From Adiantum capillus-veneris (lineage: Eukaryota > Streptophyta > Polypodiopsida > Polypodiales > Pteridaceae): a stretch of DNA of 64,000 nucleotides. Position numbers and translations under genes: made by a program. This document shows positions 33,200 to 45,440 of the stretch, piece by piece (the stretch's first letter is position 1; every line of letters begins with the position of its first letter). The stretch covers positions 12,594,912 through 12,658,911 of the forward strand of contig CM043965.1 of the NCBI GenBank assembly GCA_014529385.2, read 5' to 3'. The notes under the pieces are model-generated. The model was not told where the DNA came from, did no database searches, and saw nothing but the letters and a program-made list of their open reading frames with translations.

Positions 33200-33604
33200 C
33201 ACAAAAAACTAGTTGTGCACGGTAAGCAAAACCCGCATTAAGTGCTACAAGATGGGGGAATACTTGAATGATCCCATGGAATGCAATAATAGTAGGAGGA
33301 AAAGGGACATAGTACATAATTTTTACGATCAAGAACACTCCTAGAGCATGAGGTAAAGCAATTCTATAGTTATATTTTGAGTATAGCATCATGTGAGCAT
33401 CATGTGTTGTGCCATGACTGCTCCCGTCGATATGCATACCAAGTACCTAAACAGATATACCAAAACAGAGGATACCCAAATAATGGGGTGATCTCACTCA
33501 CTTGAACAACCATAAGAAAATTAACTTTACAATCTTTCACATGAAAATGCCAAGTGATTCTTGGACATACCATTGCGGTGGACCCTATAAGACCATCCTA
33601 AGCA
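33200..33604. other. No recognised gene between LINE-A and copia
   Basis: A/T-rich sequence. A 121-codon minus frame (33072-33437) runs across the LINE-A terminus and is not supported. Confidence 0.6.
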
Positions 33605-33609
33605 TAAAA
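33605..33609. repeat. copia target-site duplication, left
   Basis: TAAAA, matched at 39816-39820. Confidence 0.88.
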
Positions 33610-33854
33610 TGTTGGAATTAGGGTTGCAGAGAAACACACACACCTTGGAGAAGATGAAGAAAGCTCAAGGCACACAATAGAGAGTGTATTACTTAGTGTG
33701 TAATGGAAAGACAGATAGCCCTAGAGTGATGAGCATATATACAATGCTCGGGGGAAAAAACCTCCTAAAGAGGGAAAAAATGCCCCGGCGGTCCTAGTGT
33801 GTTCACACACATCACTACCACATCACACATCACTACCACATGTATATGGTAACA
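33610..33854 (-). repeat. copia 3' LTR
   Basis: TGTTGGAATT to ATGGTAACA. It contains TATATA near 33737. An extra 18-bp CATCACACATCACTACCA-type repeat near the end accounts for the length difference from the other LTR. Confidence 0.94.
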
Positions 33855-33855
33855 A

Positions 33856-33866
33856 ATCCCCCCTGG
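33856..33866 (-). other. copia polypurine tract
   Basis: Minus-strand CCAGGGGGGAT directly before the 3' LTR. Confidence 0.65.
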
Positions 33867-33929
33867 AGTGATGCAGTGAACGAGACCCGGCACATGAGTA
33901 AAGGGAAGTGCCATGCCCTGAGGACATGA

Positions 33930-34244
33930 TCAGTCCACAAAGGGGAGTAAGCCCAAAGCTTTGCGGAAAGCTTCAAGCTTCTCACGAGACAATGCCTTAG
34001 TGAAAAGATCTGCAAGGTTGTCCAGCATTGGCACATAAGCCAACCTCATCTCTCCTGCTGAGAGCCTCTCTCTGACATAGTGGTAATGCACCTCAATGTG
34101 CTTTGTGCGAGCATGAAAAATTGGGTTCCTCGCAATTGCCAATGTGCTCTGACTGTCAGTGTAGATAGTGTTGGCAGTGTCATGTACAACACCCAAATCA
34201 GCCATAAGGCGTTGTCGTGCCATGGCACGTTCATAATGTGACAT
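33930..34244 (-). pseudogene. copia RNase H, C-terminal part
   Basis: RLMADLGVVHDTANTIYTDS, KHIEVHYHYVRERL and NLADLFTKALSREKLEAFRK are the standard end of copia RNase H. The N-terminal residues in this frame (MSHYERAMARQ) derive from the inserted solo LTR. Confidence 0.92.
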
Positions 34245-35238
34245 AAAGTATCTACCTCACTCTTAATGTTTATGATGTGTGGGACCAAATGCTATTATGT
34301 ACATAATGTGATATATGCGAAAATAGATGCCACGGTTGCAGCTCTGTATATACCTTGCGGGGACAGCGAGGCCCTCGATGTGGCACTATAGCATGCTTTT
34401 TTCACATAAATATATGCCTAATTTGCTTTGTGAATGTACAAATGTCAAGTGTTTCGAAGTGGCACGTTCGTTTTGCCTAGAAAGTTCAATGCGGGCAATC
34501 TCGGCCAAAAATAGCAGGTTTCGTGCGCTGGCGTAAAAGACGTGTCCAAAGTGCTTACCAAGTGGAAAAATGAGGTTCAACATGAAATTTGAGCCCAATG
34601 GGATTTTTCCACAATTTTAGGGATTTTTCCCCAGCTCGTTTGGGCTTTTTACGGACAAAAAGTGACATTTTTGGGCTAAAAATGGCCTAAAAATAGCCTT
34701 AAAAATACTCAAAATAGCTCAAAATGCCACATCAATGACGCTAGCATTGTTGTTCAAGTTGTGTGGGAATTATGAGAGCCAAGAATGAGCTCATTTGGGC
34801 ACATGAGCAAGGAGATACAGCCATTCCTCTACAGGGTGCTAGTGCAGTCCCATGCTGCTTCCACTACATGGTTGAGGTTGTGAGGCCTCCAATTAGGGTT
34901 TCCCCTCCTCAAATAACTACTTGGGCTTCTCCGATGAAGTACTGAAGCTTCCATGAAATGGTCATGGTGAAGAATCGAAGCGTAAATTTAGGGTTTTTAA
35001 CAGGTCGAATGAGCACTGCATCTGTGCAATTGGGAGCGAGGCTACACCTAATCTTCACACACACAAGAGTTTTGAGTTAGTATTGGTTCTTTTTCAAAGT
35101 GGAGCTTTCATGGCTGGAGTTTTGTTCTTTTTTAGTGTGTTTTTGGCTTCAAATCGTCTACGCCTTGCTTGAGTTTGCTACGAATCCTCACAGTCAGAGG
35201 CCCGGCGCTTTCTTAGTCGCACTGCGCACTTCTTGACA
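34213..35238. mobile_element. Solo LTR nested in copia RNase H
   Basis: 1026 bp with ends TGTCGTGC and TTCTTGACA (TGTC/GACA inverted ends). It is flanked by GCGT at 34209-34212 and 35239-35242. It interrupts the RNase H frame between CVWLRR and RLMADLG. No ORF of an element is inside, and the sequence is LTR-like, so it is best read as a solo LTR left by intra-element recombination. Its parent family is not otherwise seen in this window. Confidence 0.85.
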
Positions 35239-35984
35239 GCGTCTGAGCCATACACACTCAACCGTAGCTGTGAAGACTACCCTGTACTCAGTGTCACAAC
35301 TTGAAGTGGCCACAGTAGGTTGCTTCTTGCTCAACCATGATATACATGAATTGCCAAGCATGAAACAAAAACCACTTGTGGACACTCGCGTGTCAAAACA
35401 ACCAGCCCAATCTGAGTCCGGAAAAGCATGTAAGTCTGGCGGCAATGATCCCCCCTTGGGATAAAACAAGCCAAGATTAAAGTTCCACTAAGGTAGCGAA
35501 AATTCCTCTTGACAGCCTGCCAATGCTTAGACCCTAGGCTATGCATAAATCTGTTGACCTGTGAGACTGCAATATCCGGCCTCGTGTTGCATACATAAAT
35601 GAGGCAGTTAACAGTAGTTTGATAAAGAGTGACATCAGCAGGATCGCCAGCATCGTGTAAACTAAACTTCAAACCTATTTCCATGGGAGTGGCAATAGGT
35701 TTGCACTCCTCAAGTCCAAACTTACATAGCAATGTCTCTATGTAACTTTTCTGACATAAGGAAATACCACCATCACACTACTTAAACTGTATACCCAAGT
35801 AATGATGCAACAGCCCCAAATCTTTCATCTTGAAAGTAGCATTCAAATCAACCTTAAATTCAAAAATATGTCTTTCATTTTGTCCAGTGATCAACAAATC
35901 ATCGACATAAAGAACCACACTGAGAAGTACATCACCCTCACGCTTTACATACAATGTGCTTTCTGTTGGACTGTTACGAAAGCC
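35194..35984 (-). pseudogene. copia RT palm end and RNase H, N-terminal part
   Basis: Catalytic VLYVDDLLITG lies near 35893-35915. A TAG (35778-35780) follows GIQFK at a position usually Gln. Then come CKFGLEECKPIATPMEIGL, RPDIAVSQVNRFMHSLGSKH and, one frame over, LHAFPDSDWAGCFDTRVSTS and WLSKKQPTVATSSCDTEYRV (RNase H). A frameshift lies near 35465. Confidence 0.9.
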
Positions 35985-37091
35985 TCATTTGACCAGATGA
36001 GTGTCAGCTTTCTCATACCAAGCACGAGGAGATTGCTTCAACCCATACAAAGCCTTCTTACATCTGCACACTTTGTCCTCTTGTCCTTTTATGACAAAAC
36101 CGCGAGGCTGCGTTACATAAACTTTCTCAAATATGTCCCCGTTCAAGAAAGCAGTAACAATGTCTGATTGATGTACATCCCAACCAAAATGAGCTATCAA
36201 TGCACATAGAAAACGCACAGTAGTCATACAACAAGTGGGAGAAAAAGTCTCTTCATAATCTATGCATTTTTGCTGTGCATAACCCTTTGCAACAAGTCGA
36301 GCCTTATGGCGATCGATCTCACCATCCCGCTTGCGTTTCAACTTGTAAACCCACTTCGTACCAATGGCCTTTTTTCCATGAGGCAAATCACATAAAGTCC
36401 ATGTGTCATTTTCTGTAAGTGCATCGTATTTTGATTGCATGGCAGCCATCCAATTTTTTGAATTTTGTGCTTCATCAAAAGACAGAGGCTCCTCAACATC
36501 ATGTAAGCTAGACACAGCCAAAGCATAACAATCTGATGCATAAGATGCATGGCGAGAGCCTGGACAAGTACGACTAGACAAAGGTGCATCCAATTTACTG
36601 TCACGCAAAGTGTGCACCAGCCATTTTGGCATACCTCTAGCCTGCTCATTTTCAGCCCTTTCCTCATCAAGTACATCATGTACATCTGCATCAGTAATAG
36701 GCTGATCTATAACATTTTCAGAAACCCCCATAGGCTGTACATTTGCCTCATTGGAACTTACATTCGTATTTCCACCACTGAAAAGAGGCAACAAAGTGTC
36801 ATAAATGTCTTGTGAGCTTACATTACTGTCTCTAGTACAGGACAACAAGGGCTGAACAGAATCTTCCACAAACACTATATCCCAAGAAACCAGAATACAT
36901 TTTGTTTGCGGATGATACAACCTGTAACCTTTGATTTCAGCACTATAACCAACAAAAATACATTTGACAGCCTTATCATCCAATTTTTTGCGCTGTGTTT
37001 GTGGCACCAAAGCATATGCCAAACAGCCAAAAACACGCATGTGCTCAATAGAAGGCTTTCTATCATGCCATGCTTCATATGGAGTAATAGA
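35985..37091 (-). pseudogene. copia integrase C-terminus to reverse transcriptase
   Basis: After the integrase core: HMRVFGCLAYALVPQTQRKK and KCIFVGYSAEIKGYRLY, an acidic linker, then RT: WTLCDLPHGKKAIGTKWVYK, HKARLVAKGYAQQ, DYEETFSPTC, HQSDIVTAFLNGDIFEKVYV and YGLKQSPRAWYEK. The piece stops with TGA (35985-35987) where copia RTs continue HLVKxGF. Confidence 0.93.
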
Positions 37092-38237
37092 CTACAAAGC
37101 TTTCGTAGGACACCTGTTAAGTACATAAGTGGCACACATGATGGCCTCAAGCCAAAAAGCAGGCGGCAAAGCTTGACTTTTGACCATACATCGTGTCATT
37201 TCCGTAAGTGCCCTGTTTTTCCTCTCAACAACACCATTTTGTTGAGGTGTATAAGGCACTATACATTGGTGTTTTATCCCACGACTAGCGAGAAATGCAT
37301 TGAATTCATGAGACATATACTCCCCCCCTCGATCGGAACGGAGGGTGCCCATAGTACATTTCGAGACATTTTCAGCCATAGCTAGAAATTGTTTGAGGCA
37401 CATAAAAAGTTCGGACTTCGCTTTAAGCAGAAATACCCATGCATGCCTGGAGTAATCATCAATGAAAGTCACGAAGTACAGGTAATTGCCCAAGGATGGA
37501 GTTTGCATGGGCCCACAAACATCACTTTGCACAAGCTGCAACCTGCATGTGGCCCTAACTGAACCATCCTTTGGAAACTTAGAACACTGCATTTTACCCA
37601 GAATACAACCTTCACAAACATGTTTGACAGGTGCTTCAAGAGGCGGCAAAGAAGAAACCATATCAGATTTCTGCAAACACAACAAACTGGCAAAATTCAG
37701 ATGACCAAAATGTGCATGCCAAAGTTTTGCATCTGAAATAGCCCTTGAATCTGCAACTGCATTTGCAAAATTTTCTCCACACTTGTCATACAAAGTGAGC
37801 TTATACAGCCCACGGCACAAAAGGCCAGATGCAACAATTTCATCACCAAAGCTGAGATCATGAACTGTACATCTATCATCCACAAATTTGACTACAAATC
37901 CAAGTCTAGCAAGTGCGGATACAGACAAAAGATTCTTCTTGATCCTAGGTACATAAAGTGCATCAACAAGTATGAAAGAATTGCCATTAGCAGCAGTAAG
38001 CACAATCTTTCCAACTCCCTGAACCGGATAAGAGGCATTGTTGGCACAAGTGACCGAATTTCCATGAGGGAGAGACTCGAGAGAGGTGAACACTTCACGA
38101 TGTGAGGTAATGTGCTTTGTAGCACTACTGTCGAAATACCACACATGCGAATCTGCAACAACTGACAAGCATACATCATGGACAACAGAATTGTAAGTGC
38201 ACTGCGCTAAAAGCCCATTCTGCATCAACATCAGCAT
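37092..38237 (-). pseudogene. copia protease and integrase
   Basis: Protease segment WYFDSSATKHIT carries DSS where the catalytic triad is normally DSG, a damaging change if real. The integrase has the HHCC finger (LWHAHFGHLN, CEGCILGK) and all three D,D-E positions (LVQSDVCGP, LRSDRGGEYMS, TPQQNGVVERKNR). The piece ends at a TAG (37092-37094) after CPTKAL; the same frame goes on with SITPYEAWHDRKPS. Confidence 0.93.
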
Positions 38238-39227
38238 TACAGTCTCCTTTTACAAAAGACTCAACAATGGCTGCATTTGTAGTGGAACCAGCATTTGCAG
38301 TGGAACCACCCTCTTTCTTCTTAGCCTCTTTGGCCTTCAACTTAGGACACGACTTGATCAAGTGATCTTTACAATAATGGCAACGCATCTTCTTTTTGCC
38401 CTTATCACCAAAATTGCCAGACGAAGTGCTGCCAGCAGAAGCATTAGGAACATAAGTTTTGCCACTCGCAGCAGAACCATAAGAAGTGGCTGCATTACTG
38501 TTACCACCCTTTCTTTGAGAATCAATAAAAGCCTTTTCAACTGCACGCTGCCTAGTCTTGTTTTTTTTGGAAAGTGACTCTTGCAACAACAATGTGCATA
38601 ATGCATCAAACTTGACAACTTCAGGATTTCCTTGGGTCATCAGTCTCCAAGTACGAGCAGAAGTCTCGTAAGAATCTGGTAAGGCATCAAGAATAGTCTG
38701 CACAAGGGAACTGTCTGAATGACTTCACCTGCAGAAATAAGTTGCTCATTGATATCCTTGACACTAGCAAGGAAAGTGTCCATATCATCTTCCTCATGCA
38801 TAATCTTCGACTCCAGCTCTTTACGTAGCAAAGCAATTTTAGCCTCATTGTGGCTTGCATAAAGACCTGCTAGAATATCCCAAGCCTGTTTTGCAAATTT
38901 TTCTGAACGGATGTGAGGAACAATGGTGCGCTTCACAGACAACGCAATCAATGCATGAGCCTGCGCATCCTTTACATCCCAACGAGCTTGTTCTACTGTA
39001 GGCAAAACAACTCTAATAGCTGCAATCCTTGTAGCAAGACATGCAACATCCTCAACATCGCCTACATCCTCAGAACCAGGACATACATCAATGCCATGCA
39101 CAATGTTCCAGACGCCCTTTGACACAAGAACATGTTGCATCATATAAGCCGACATAGGGTAGTTCTCCCCATCCAACCTGTCCTCAGTAGCAAACATCTT
39201 GAATACATCTGTGTTGTTGTCAGCCAT
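38176..39227 (-). pseudogene. copia gag
   Basis: Starts MADNNTDVFKMFATEDRLDG and runs through AKQAWDILAGLYASHNEAK (UBN2-type copia gag). It frameshifts near 38705 into TILDALPDSYETSARTWRLM and a knuckle read as CHYCKDHLIKSC, two residues shorter than the usual CX2CX4HX4C. It frameshifts back near 38200 to the protease frame. Confidence 0.9.
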
Positions 39228-39572
39228 GGTAAATGTTGCACCTGATGTGAAAATTGCCCGAAAATAGGAGAAACGGAGCGAGAACAACACGTGCTATATA
39301 GCACAAACCGTAGAAGACTATGAGGCACCTGTTATGCAGAAAACGACACTGACAAAAAATTTGCACAAAATGACGAAATAGCCTGTGCAGTATTGCTTGT
39401 AGTGGAAATGGAGGCCGAAATGAGCCTGAATCAAAATCTGAGCAGACTGAGCTCTACGAGCATGCCCGAAATATTTGTCGACCTGCGAACGCTCGCCAAA
39501 CCTCACTGATATAGGAGAAGGTGAGCAGGCATGTGCTGGAGCAGCTAGCGACTAAGCCCGGGAGGACGCAAC

Positions 39573-39588
39573 CTGCTCTGATGCCAAC
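39573..39588 (-). other. copia primer-binding site
   Basis: Minus-strand TTGGCATCAGAGCAGG directly after the 5' LTR. It resembles the initiator-Met PBS with one change (TGGCATCAGAGC). Confidence 0.88.
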
Positions 39589-39815
39589 TGTTGGAATTAG
39601 GGTTGCAAAGAAACACACACAGCTTGGAGAAGACGAAGAAAGCTCAAGGCACACAATAGAGAGTGTATTACTTAGTGTGCAATGGAAAGATAGATAGCCC
39701 TAGAGTGATGGGCGTATATACAATGCTCGGGGGAAAAAATCTCCTAAAGAGGGAAAAAATGCCTTGGTGGTCCTAGTGTGTTCACACACATCACTACCAC
39801 ATGTATATGGTAACA
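39589..39815 (-). repeat. copia 5' LTR
   Basis: 227 bp, TG...CA. Confidence 0.94.
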
Positions 39816-39820
39816 TAAAA
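39816..39820. repeat. copia target-site duplication, right
   Basis: TAAAA; see 33605-33609. Confidence 0.88.
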
Positions 39821-40548
<728 letters not shown>

Positions 40549-40563
40549 AGTCAAATTTGTGCA
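40549..40563. repeat. LINE-B target-site duplication, left
   Basis: AGTCAAATTTGTGCA. It matches 47522-47536 at 14 of 15 positions. Confidence 0.75.
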
Positions 40564-40681
40564 ACCACTTTGCATACTTGTGCTTTGGGGAACATCCAAC
40601 AACAAGTGCTACTAGGCTCACTGTTGCTGCCGCTCCCCCCTTGCACCAGCACGAGTTTCCCCCGCTCGCCATCGCTTACTA

Positions 40682-40705
40682 CCCCCCCCCCCCCCCCCCC
40701 CCCCC
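40682..40705. repeat. Poly-C tract, 24 bp (LINE-B leader)
   Basis: C24. A longer C41 run lies at 40947-40987. Confidence 0.93.
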
Positions 40706-40945
40706 ACCCCCGAGCTGTGCACGCTGCCCCTCGCCCTCCCCTTGTGCTACCCCCCCTGTCGCCTGCTCCGCTCTGGCACCCCCTAAGCCCCCGTTGCCTC
40801 ACGTGCCCCCATTGTGCTGCCTCTGCCCGCTGCCCTTCACTGCACTGCCCACTGCCACTTCACCTGCTGCCCCCCTCATCCACTGCCCTCTCCCACGCCC
40901 ACTCTGCTTCCTGTCCTACCCTCCCCCACGTCTCTTCGCTCACTG

Positions 40946-40946
<1 letters not shown>

Positions 40947-40987
<41 letters not shown>
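40947..40987. repeat. Poly-C tract, 41 bp (LINE-B leader)
   Basis: Longest homopolymer in the window. Confidence 0.93.
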
Positions 40988-40990
<3 letters not shown>

Positions 40991-41135
40991 CGACTCATTT
41001 CGTTATGTCTCTCTCATGCCGAGGTTCTTCTGTCGATTGGCTCTACCAGGGCTAGTTCTTTGACAGTGCTTGCCGGGGTCCTTTTGCAGAGAAATTGCTT
41101 TACCCACTCTTTTTGTGCCACAGTAGTAGACACAG

Positions 41136-41702
41136 ATGGAGGCTCAAGCTCTGCCACAAAGGGACTCCACTGAAGCCCCTTCACTTGACCCCGCTGAGCC
41201 CACCATTCAACTTGCTCTATCACCGACAGAGCAAGCGAGCCTAGCCGCAGAGGTAGAGCGTCTGTAGGCGACTTCTATCATCTGCAAGATTCTTGGCACC
41301 AGACCCAGCAGAGGAGAGCTGCGTGATCTTCTCTAGGCCCGCCGCCTTCTTGTAGAGGTGGGAAAGATCTTGGACGTTCAAATCCTCGGACGAGGCTACT
41401 ACCAGATCGACTTCGAGACACCCGAGATGGCGTCCAAGGTCATCGCTATGAGTCCATTGACCATCCGAGCAGCTCGAGTCCACTTTCGACAGTGGAGACA
41501 TGGTTTTGACCTTGCTTCATATGATCTGGTAGAGGAGGCAGACATCCCCATCTCCGTCTGCTTTCTTGGTTTGTGGAGGGAGTACCTACCACTTTTGTCC
41601 AGGATAGGCTCAGCAATTGGGACTGTCCTGGAGACACCTCGCACGACAGCCTTAGTAGCTGCCAAGGAGGTCGGCATTTCCCTCAGTTTGCATTCTGGTT
41701 AG
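41136..41702 (+). pseudogene. LINE-B ORF1, DUF4283-like
   Basis: One frame from MEAQALPQRD. Its only interruptions are two TAG codons (41265-41267 and 41334-41336) before the terminal TAG. The domain reads LGRGYYQIDFETPEMASKVI, ARVHFRQWRHGFD, ADIPISVCFLGLWREYLPLL and IGSAIGTVLETP. That is the typical DUF4283 order of plant L1 ORF1 proteins (nucleic-acid chaperone-like). The Pro-rich continuation to ~42350 is broken by stops. Confidence 0.82.
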
Positions 41703-42160
41703 GGACACTCACACTCTCTCGAAGGTCATTCTTTTCCCTCGGGTGAGTGGGGGTTAGTTTAGACAGAGTGTGGAGTATTTGAGCCTCTCAAACCAAGGCT
41801 TCATTTATCGACAGATGGGCCATCTTGCGACCTATCCACCACGGAGGAGGCCGTGACCTACACCACAGACTTAGCCCCAGCCTGCAAGGGCTAGCCGACA
41901 GCCACATGCAGAGACACAGAGCACACATGCAGAGCCACCCTCCAAGCCTGGGGCTCTGGCAGAGGAGGGATGACAGCAGGTTCGTGGTCGACGAAGGTAG
42001 GGGCCACAGCAACAGCCTCGCACTCAGAGTGGTCCTCAGACGCCCACCCAACATCAATGGGTTCCCACGGGGAACTGTTTCGGTCCTCTTGAGCAGGATA
42101 AGATCCTTGCTCTAGCCCCTACCTCAGCTTCACCCTCGAAAACCCCTCCTTCCCCAAAGT

Positions 42161-42278
42161 CCCCCCCCCCCCCTCCTCATCATCCCCCCCCCCCCCCCCG
42201 CCTCCTGCTCCCGCCGCCTCTTCCCCTCGCCCCTCTACCTTTGTCGCCCCCCCCAGTCCCTCTTCCCCCCGCTCCTAC

Positions 42279-42312
<34 letters not shown>
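42161..42312. repeat. C-rich linker with three poly-C runs
   Basis: C13 at 42161-42173, C16 at 42184-42199 and C33 at 42280-42312, within the decayed ORF1 tail of LINE-B. Confidence 0.9.
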
Positions 42313-42315
<3 letters not shown>

Positions 42316-43068
42316 CGTTCCAGTTCCACAGTCGACCTAGGGGGTAGGGCCATCTCCGGCTGCTAGGAGATCTCTTGGTAGCGCCTTTTCCACGAGTCGC
42401 TTGGTGAGAGAGGGACAGCCTTTTTGGCGACCCCCTCTACAGGTACAAACGTCTCCCTTTGCAGTAGTCCCTCGTGGTCTGAAGAGCTTTGACATTCGAT
42501 GCCGATGACACTTCTTTGACTACGACTTTACACGTTTTCTCGGCAACTCCTAAGCAGACCATGAGGCAGCCTGCTTCAGGGTTCATGTTCTGTTCCTTGT
42601 AGCTAGGGGGATAGAGGCGTTGGACTCAGCGGTTGGCTTCTCTTTTCCCCTTTGCGACAAGGACCAGAATGAGTGGACTCTCGACTCAGCGTTGGAGTTG
42701 TTGCATACACAAGTCCTAGAATTCTTTCACCACATGGGAGACCTAGGAGTTACATACATGCTTCAGACTTTGTGGCCATTGGCCAAGTTTGCGGTGACCC
42801 CTCCATATACAGCAGGTTGTAGACACATCGTGGTTCACTTCTTTGCTGATACATAGTGCTTGCCATGCTATGTACACATTCATGAGGACTCCTAGACAGA
42901 GGAGGCTGCTTTACGTATGGCTCGCTCTACTTGGGCTTGGGCTAGCAGACACTCATTGCAATCACGCCTATCTAGAGGACGCTCAGATGCGGATTACTTC
43001 TTATCCAAGCCAGCCTCAAAGATAGCACGTTTAGATGTTGTGGAAGCATCTGTTCTCTCTCGCTCCCC

Positions 43069-43891
43069 ATGAGGATCGTCCCATGGAACGTGCATGGACT
43101 TGGTGAACCCCAGTTTCAACGTCAACGGGGCCGACTGCATCAGGAGATTCAGTGTTTCCTTGTGGGAGGAGAGATTGATCTCCTTATGCTACATGAGCAT
43201 CATCTGTGTGAGAGCTGCATTAGATGTTGTGGTCAGCTCTTGTGTGGACGATATGATACTTTTTGGTCAGCTGCTTTTGGACCTAGAGGCATCCAGGGTG
43301 GGGTATGTATGACTATTGCGGATTCTTTGCAACAGGTCATTGTGGGCAGAGGGATTATTGTGCTAGGCAGGGCTCAGTGGATCACTATGCAGGTTCAGAG
43401 TTGCCTTGTGGGATTCCTGAACATATATGCCCCCAATGTGGTGAGTGCACGTGCAGAGTTTTGGTCACAGATTGTTGAGTCTCTGCCGCAGGTAGAACAT
43501 TGGTGCATAGGGGGTGACTTCAACATGTTGGAGGACCCTTCTAATAGGATTGGTGGTAGCCATGCTATTGTGCATGGAGTTGAGTTGGCATCTTGGGAGA
43601 GGTTTTGCATGACTCTGAGGTTCTCGGATGTGTGGGAGCACTCTAGTTTTGCGAGGCCCCCAGACAGCCTGTTCGAACCGCAGAGTGGGAGGAGTGAATC
43701 TATCGCAGATAGATCGCTTCTACACTAGTGACCATTTCAGTGACTTGGGCGGGACAGTTGGCATTCTTGCAGGGACTTCCTTCTCGGACTATGCACCAAT
43801 GATTCTCACAGTGGTAGACAGGCAGAGGAGGGGGAGCACGATGCTTCGCATCGCTGAGAGGGTCTTGCTGGACTCTGCACTCAGAGAGTGA
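43069..43891 (+). pseudogene. LINE-B AP-type endonuclease
   Basis: Starts MRIVPWNVHGLGEPQ (the N-terminal WN..G motif), then DLLMLHEHHL, NIYAPNVVSARAEFWSQI and CIGGDFNMLEDPSNR (catalytic GDFN), which together make an apurinic-like nicking endonuclease. A frameshift near 43690 leads to QIDRFYTSDHFSD and FSDYAPM, where the usual SDH.P has Tyr for His. A TGA closes the frame at 43889-43891. Confidence 0.87.
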
Positions 43892-43921
43892 GTAGAGGCT
43901 CTCCGGACAGATATCTTAGAC

Positions 43922-45440
43922 ATGCAAGATTCTCCTGCTGACAGAGTGGCCTCAGGACTAGCTCAGATTAGTTGTTTCTTTCTCCAAAAGTCTTTGGCTC
44001 GCCTGGCTGCAACGAGAGAGGAGGAGCAGCGTCTCAGACGGGGTGTTCCTTGCAGAGGATGCAGGAGCAGAATCCAGACAGTCCTTGGTTGGAGGAGCAG
44101 CTACATCATGCTTGCCAGGAGCTTGTTAGCACAGAGAAGCGACGCCATGAGTTTTGTTTCCATCGACATGCATCTCAATGGACACAGGTGGGTGACAGAG
44201 TGACTGGTGCTTTCTTCAAGGCAGTGGGACCTCGGCATATGCATGCCAAGGTCAGTCAGTTGAGGAGGCTCGATAGGTCAGTTGCTTCTGAGCCAGAGGA
44301 CATGCGTGCAGTAGCTACTGACATTTATCTTAAGTAACTGTCTACAGAGCCTTAGTCAGAGCATCAGGATGCATGCAGGGAGCAAAAGTGGGCACAGATG
44401 CCTTGCCTTGTGAGACTGAGGAGATGCGTCAGAGGCTTGAGTTGCCACTTTAGCTTGAGGAGTTGCACATGGCTCTTAGTGCACGTCCCCGTGGTAGCTA
44501 TTCAGATGAGGATGGCTTGACTCCCAGTTTTTTCTTGGAGTATTGGGACTTGCTTGGCCTAGATCTCTGTAGTTCTTTTCGGTACATCTTGCACGCAGGA
44601 GGGATGCCTGACAGCATGAGTGACGGTCTGATCTACCTCATTCCCAAGGAGGGTGGCCCCTTGGATGAGATTCGACAGTGGCGCCCCATCATCATTCTCA
44701 ACTCAGCCTACAAAATTCTTGCCAAGGCTCTGAGTTTGAGGATCCAGCCACTTATAAAGAGCCTTATACATGGGACTCAGACAGGTTTTGTAAAGGAGCG
44801 AAATATCCTTGACAACATCTTTACTTTTTGGGAGGCTTCTGTCTTAGCGCAGTTCCGTGGTGAGGATCTGGTGATTCTTCTTCTCAATTTTGAGAAGGCC
44901 TATGACAGAGTTGACTGGGACTTTCTAGAGGGAACTCTACGCAGGATGGGCTTCTCAGATGCTTGGATCAGAGGGGTGTCAGCTTTGTACAGACGGACAC
45001 AAAGTCAGGTACTTTTGTCAGGAGGTAGAGGTGATCGTTTCATGCTCACACGTTCAGTTAGACAGGGCTGCCCTCTTGCCCCCTTCCTCTTTCTATTCTA
45101 TGCTGAGGTGATGAGCAGGTTTTTGGTGTCGCAGCAGGTTGGTTTACGGGGCTTAGCACTCCCTATTTAGAGAGATGAGCTACTGGACGCTGAGTTTGCT
45201 CATGAATCAGCCTTGTACTTGGATGACCAGGAGGCCAACCTTCACAGGTGTGAGCAGGATCTTGAGACCTTCTATTGTGCATCTAGCACACTGATCAACT
45301 GGAGAAAGACAGTGGCTTTCTCGGTTGGTAGTGCTCCTGTGGCCGACGGCATGCCAGGTGAGGGTTTCAGGTGGATTCCCCGAGGGACTGCAGTTTGGTA
45401 CTTGGGATGTCAAGTTGGTTTGGACTTGTCTCGCGAGTAA
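43922..45440 (+). pseudogene. LINE-B reverse transcriptase
   Basis: After a broken linker (43922-44337) the RT frame reads GGMPDSMSDGLIYLIPKEGG, WRPIIILNSAYKILAKALSL, GTQTGFVKERNILDNI, LLLNFEKAYDRVDWDFLE and RSVRQGCPLAPFLFLFYAEV. The catalytic motif is YLDDQ (near 45213-45227). A TAG (45168-45170) and a TAA (45438-45440) interrupt the frame. Confidence 0.88.

Larger units (their letters stand above)
33610..39815 (-). mobile_element. Ty1/copia LTR retrotransposon, degenerate
   Basis: Minus-strand element with LTRs 33610-33854 (245 bp) and 39589-39815 (227 bp), TG...CA ends, PBS, PPT and TSD TAAAA. Order gag, protease, integrase, RT, RNase H fits Ty1/copia. An extra 1030 bp is a solo LTR plus its TSD, inserted at 34213. 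LTRs differ by about 11 substitutions in 227 bp (~5%) plus an 18-bp indel, so it is the oldest intact-ended LTR element here. Confidence 0.95.
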
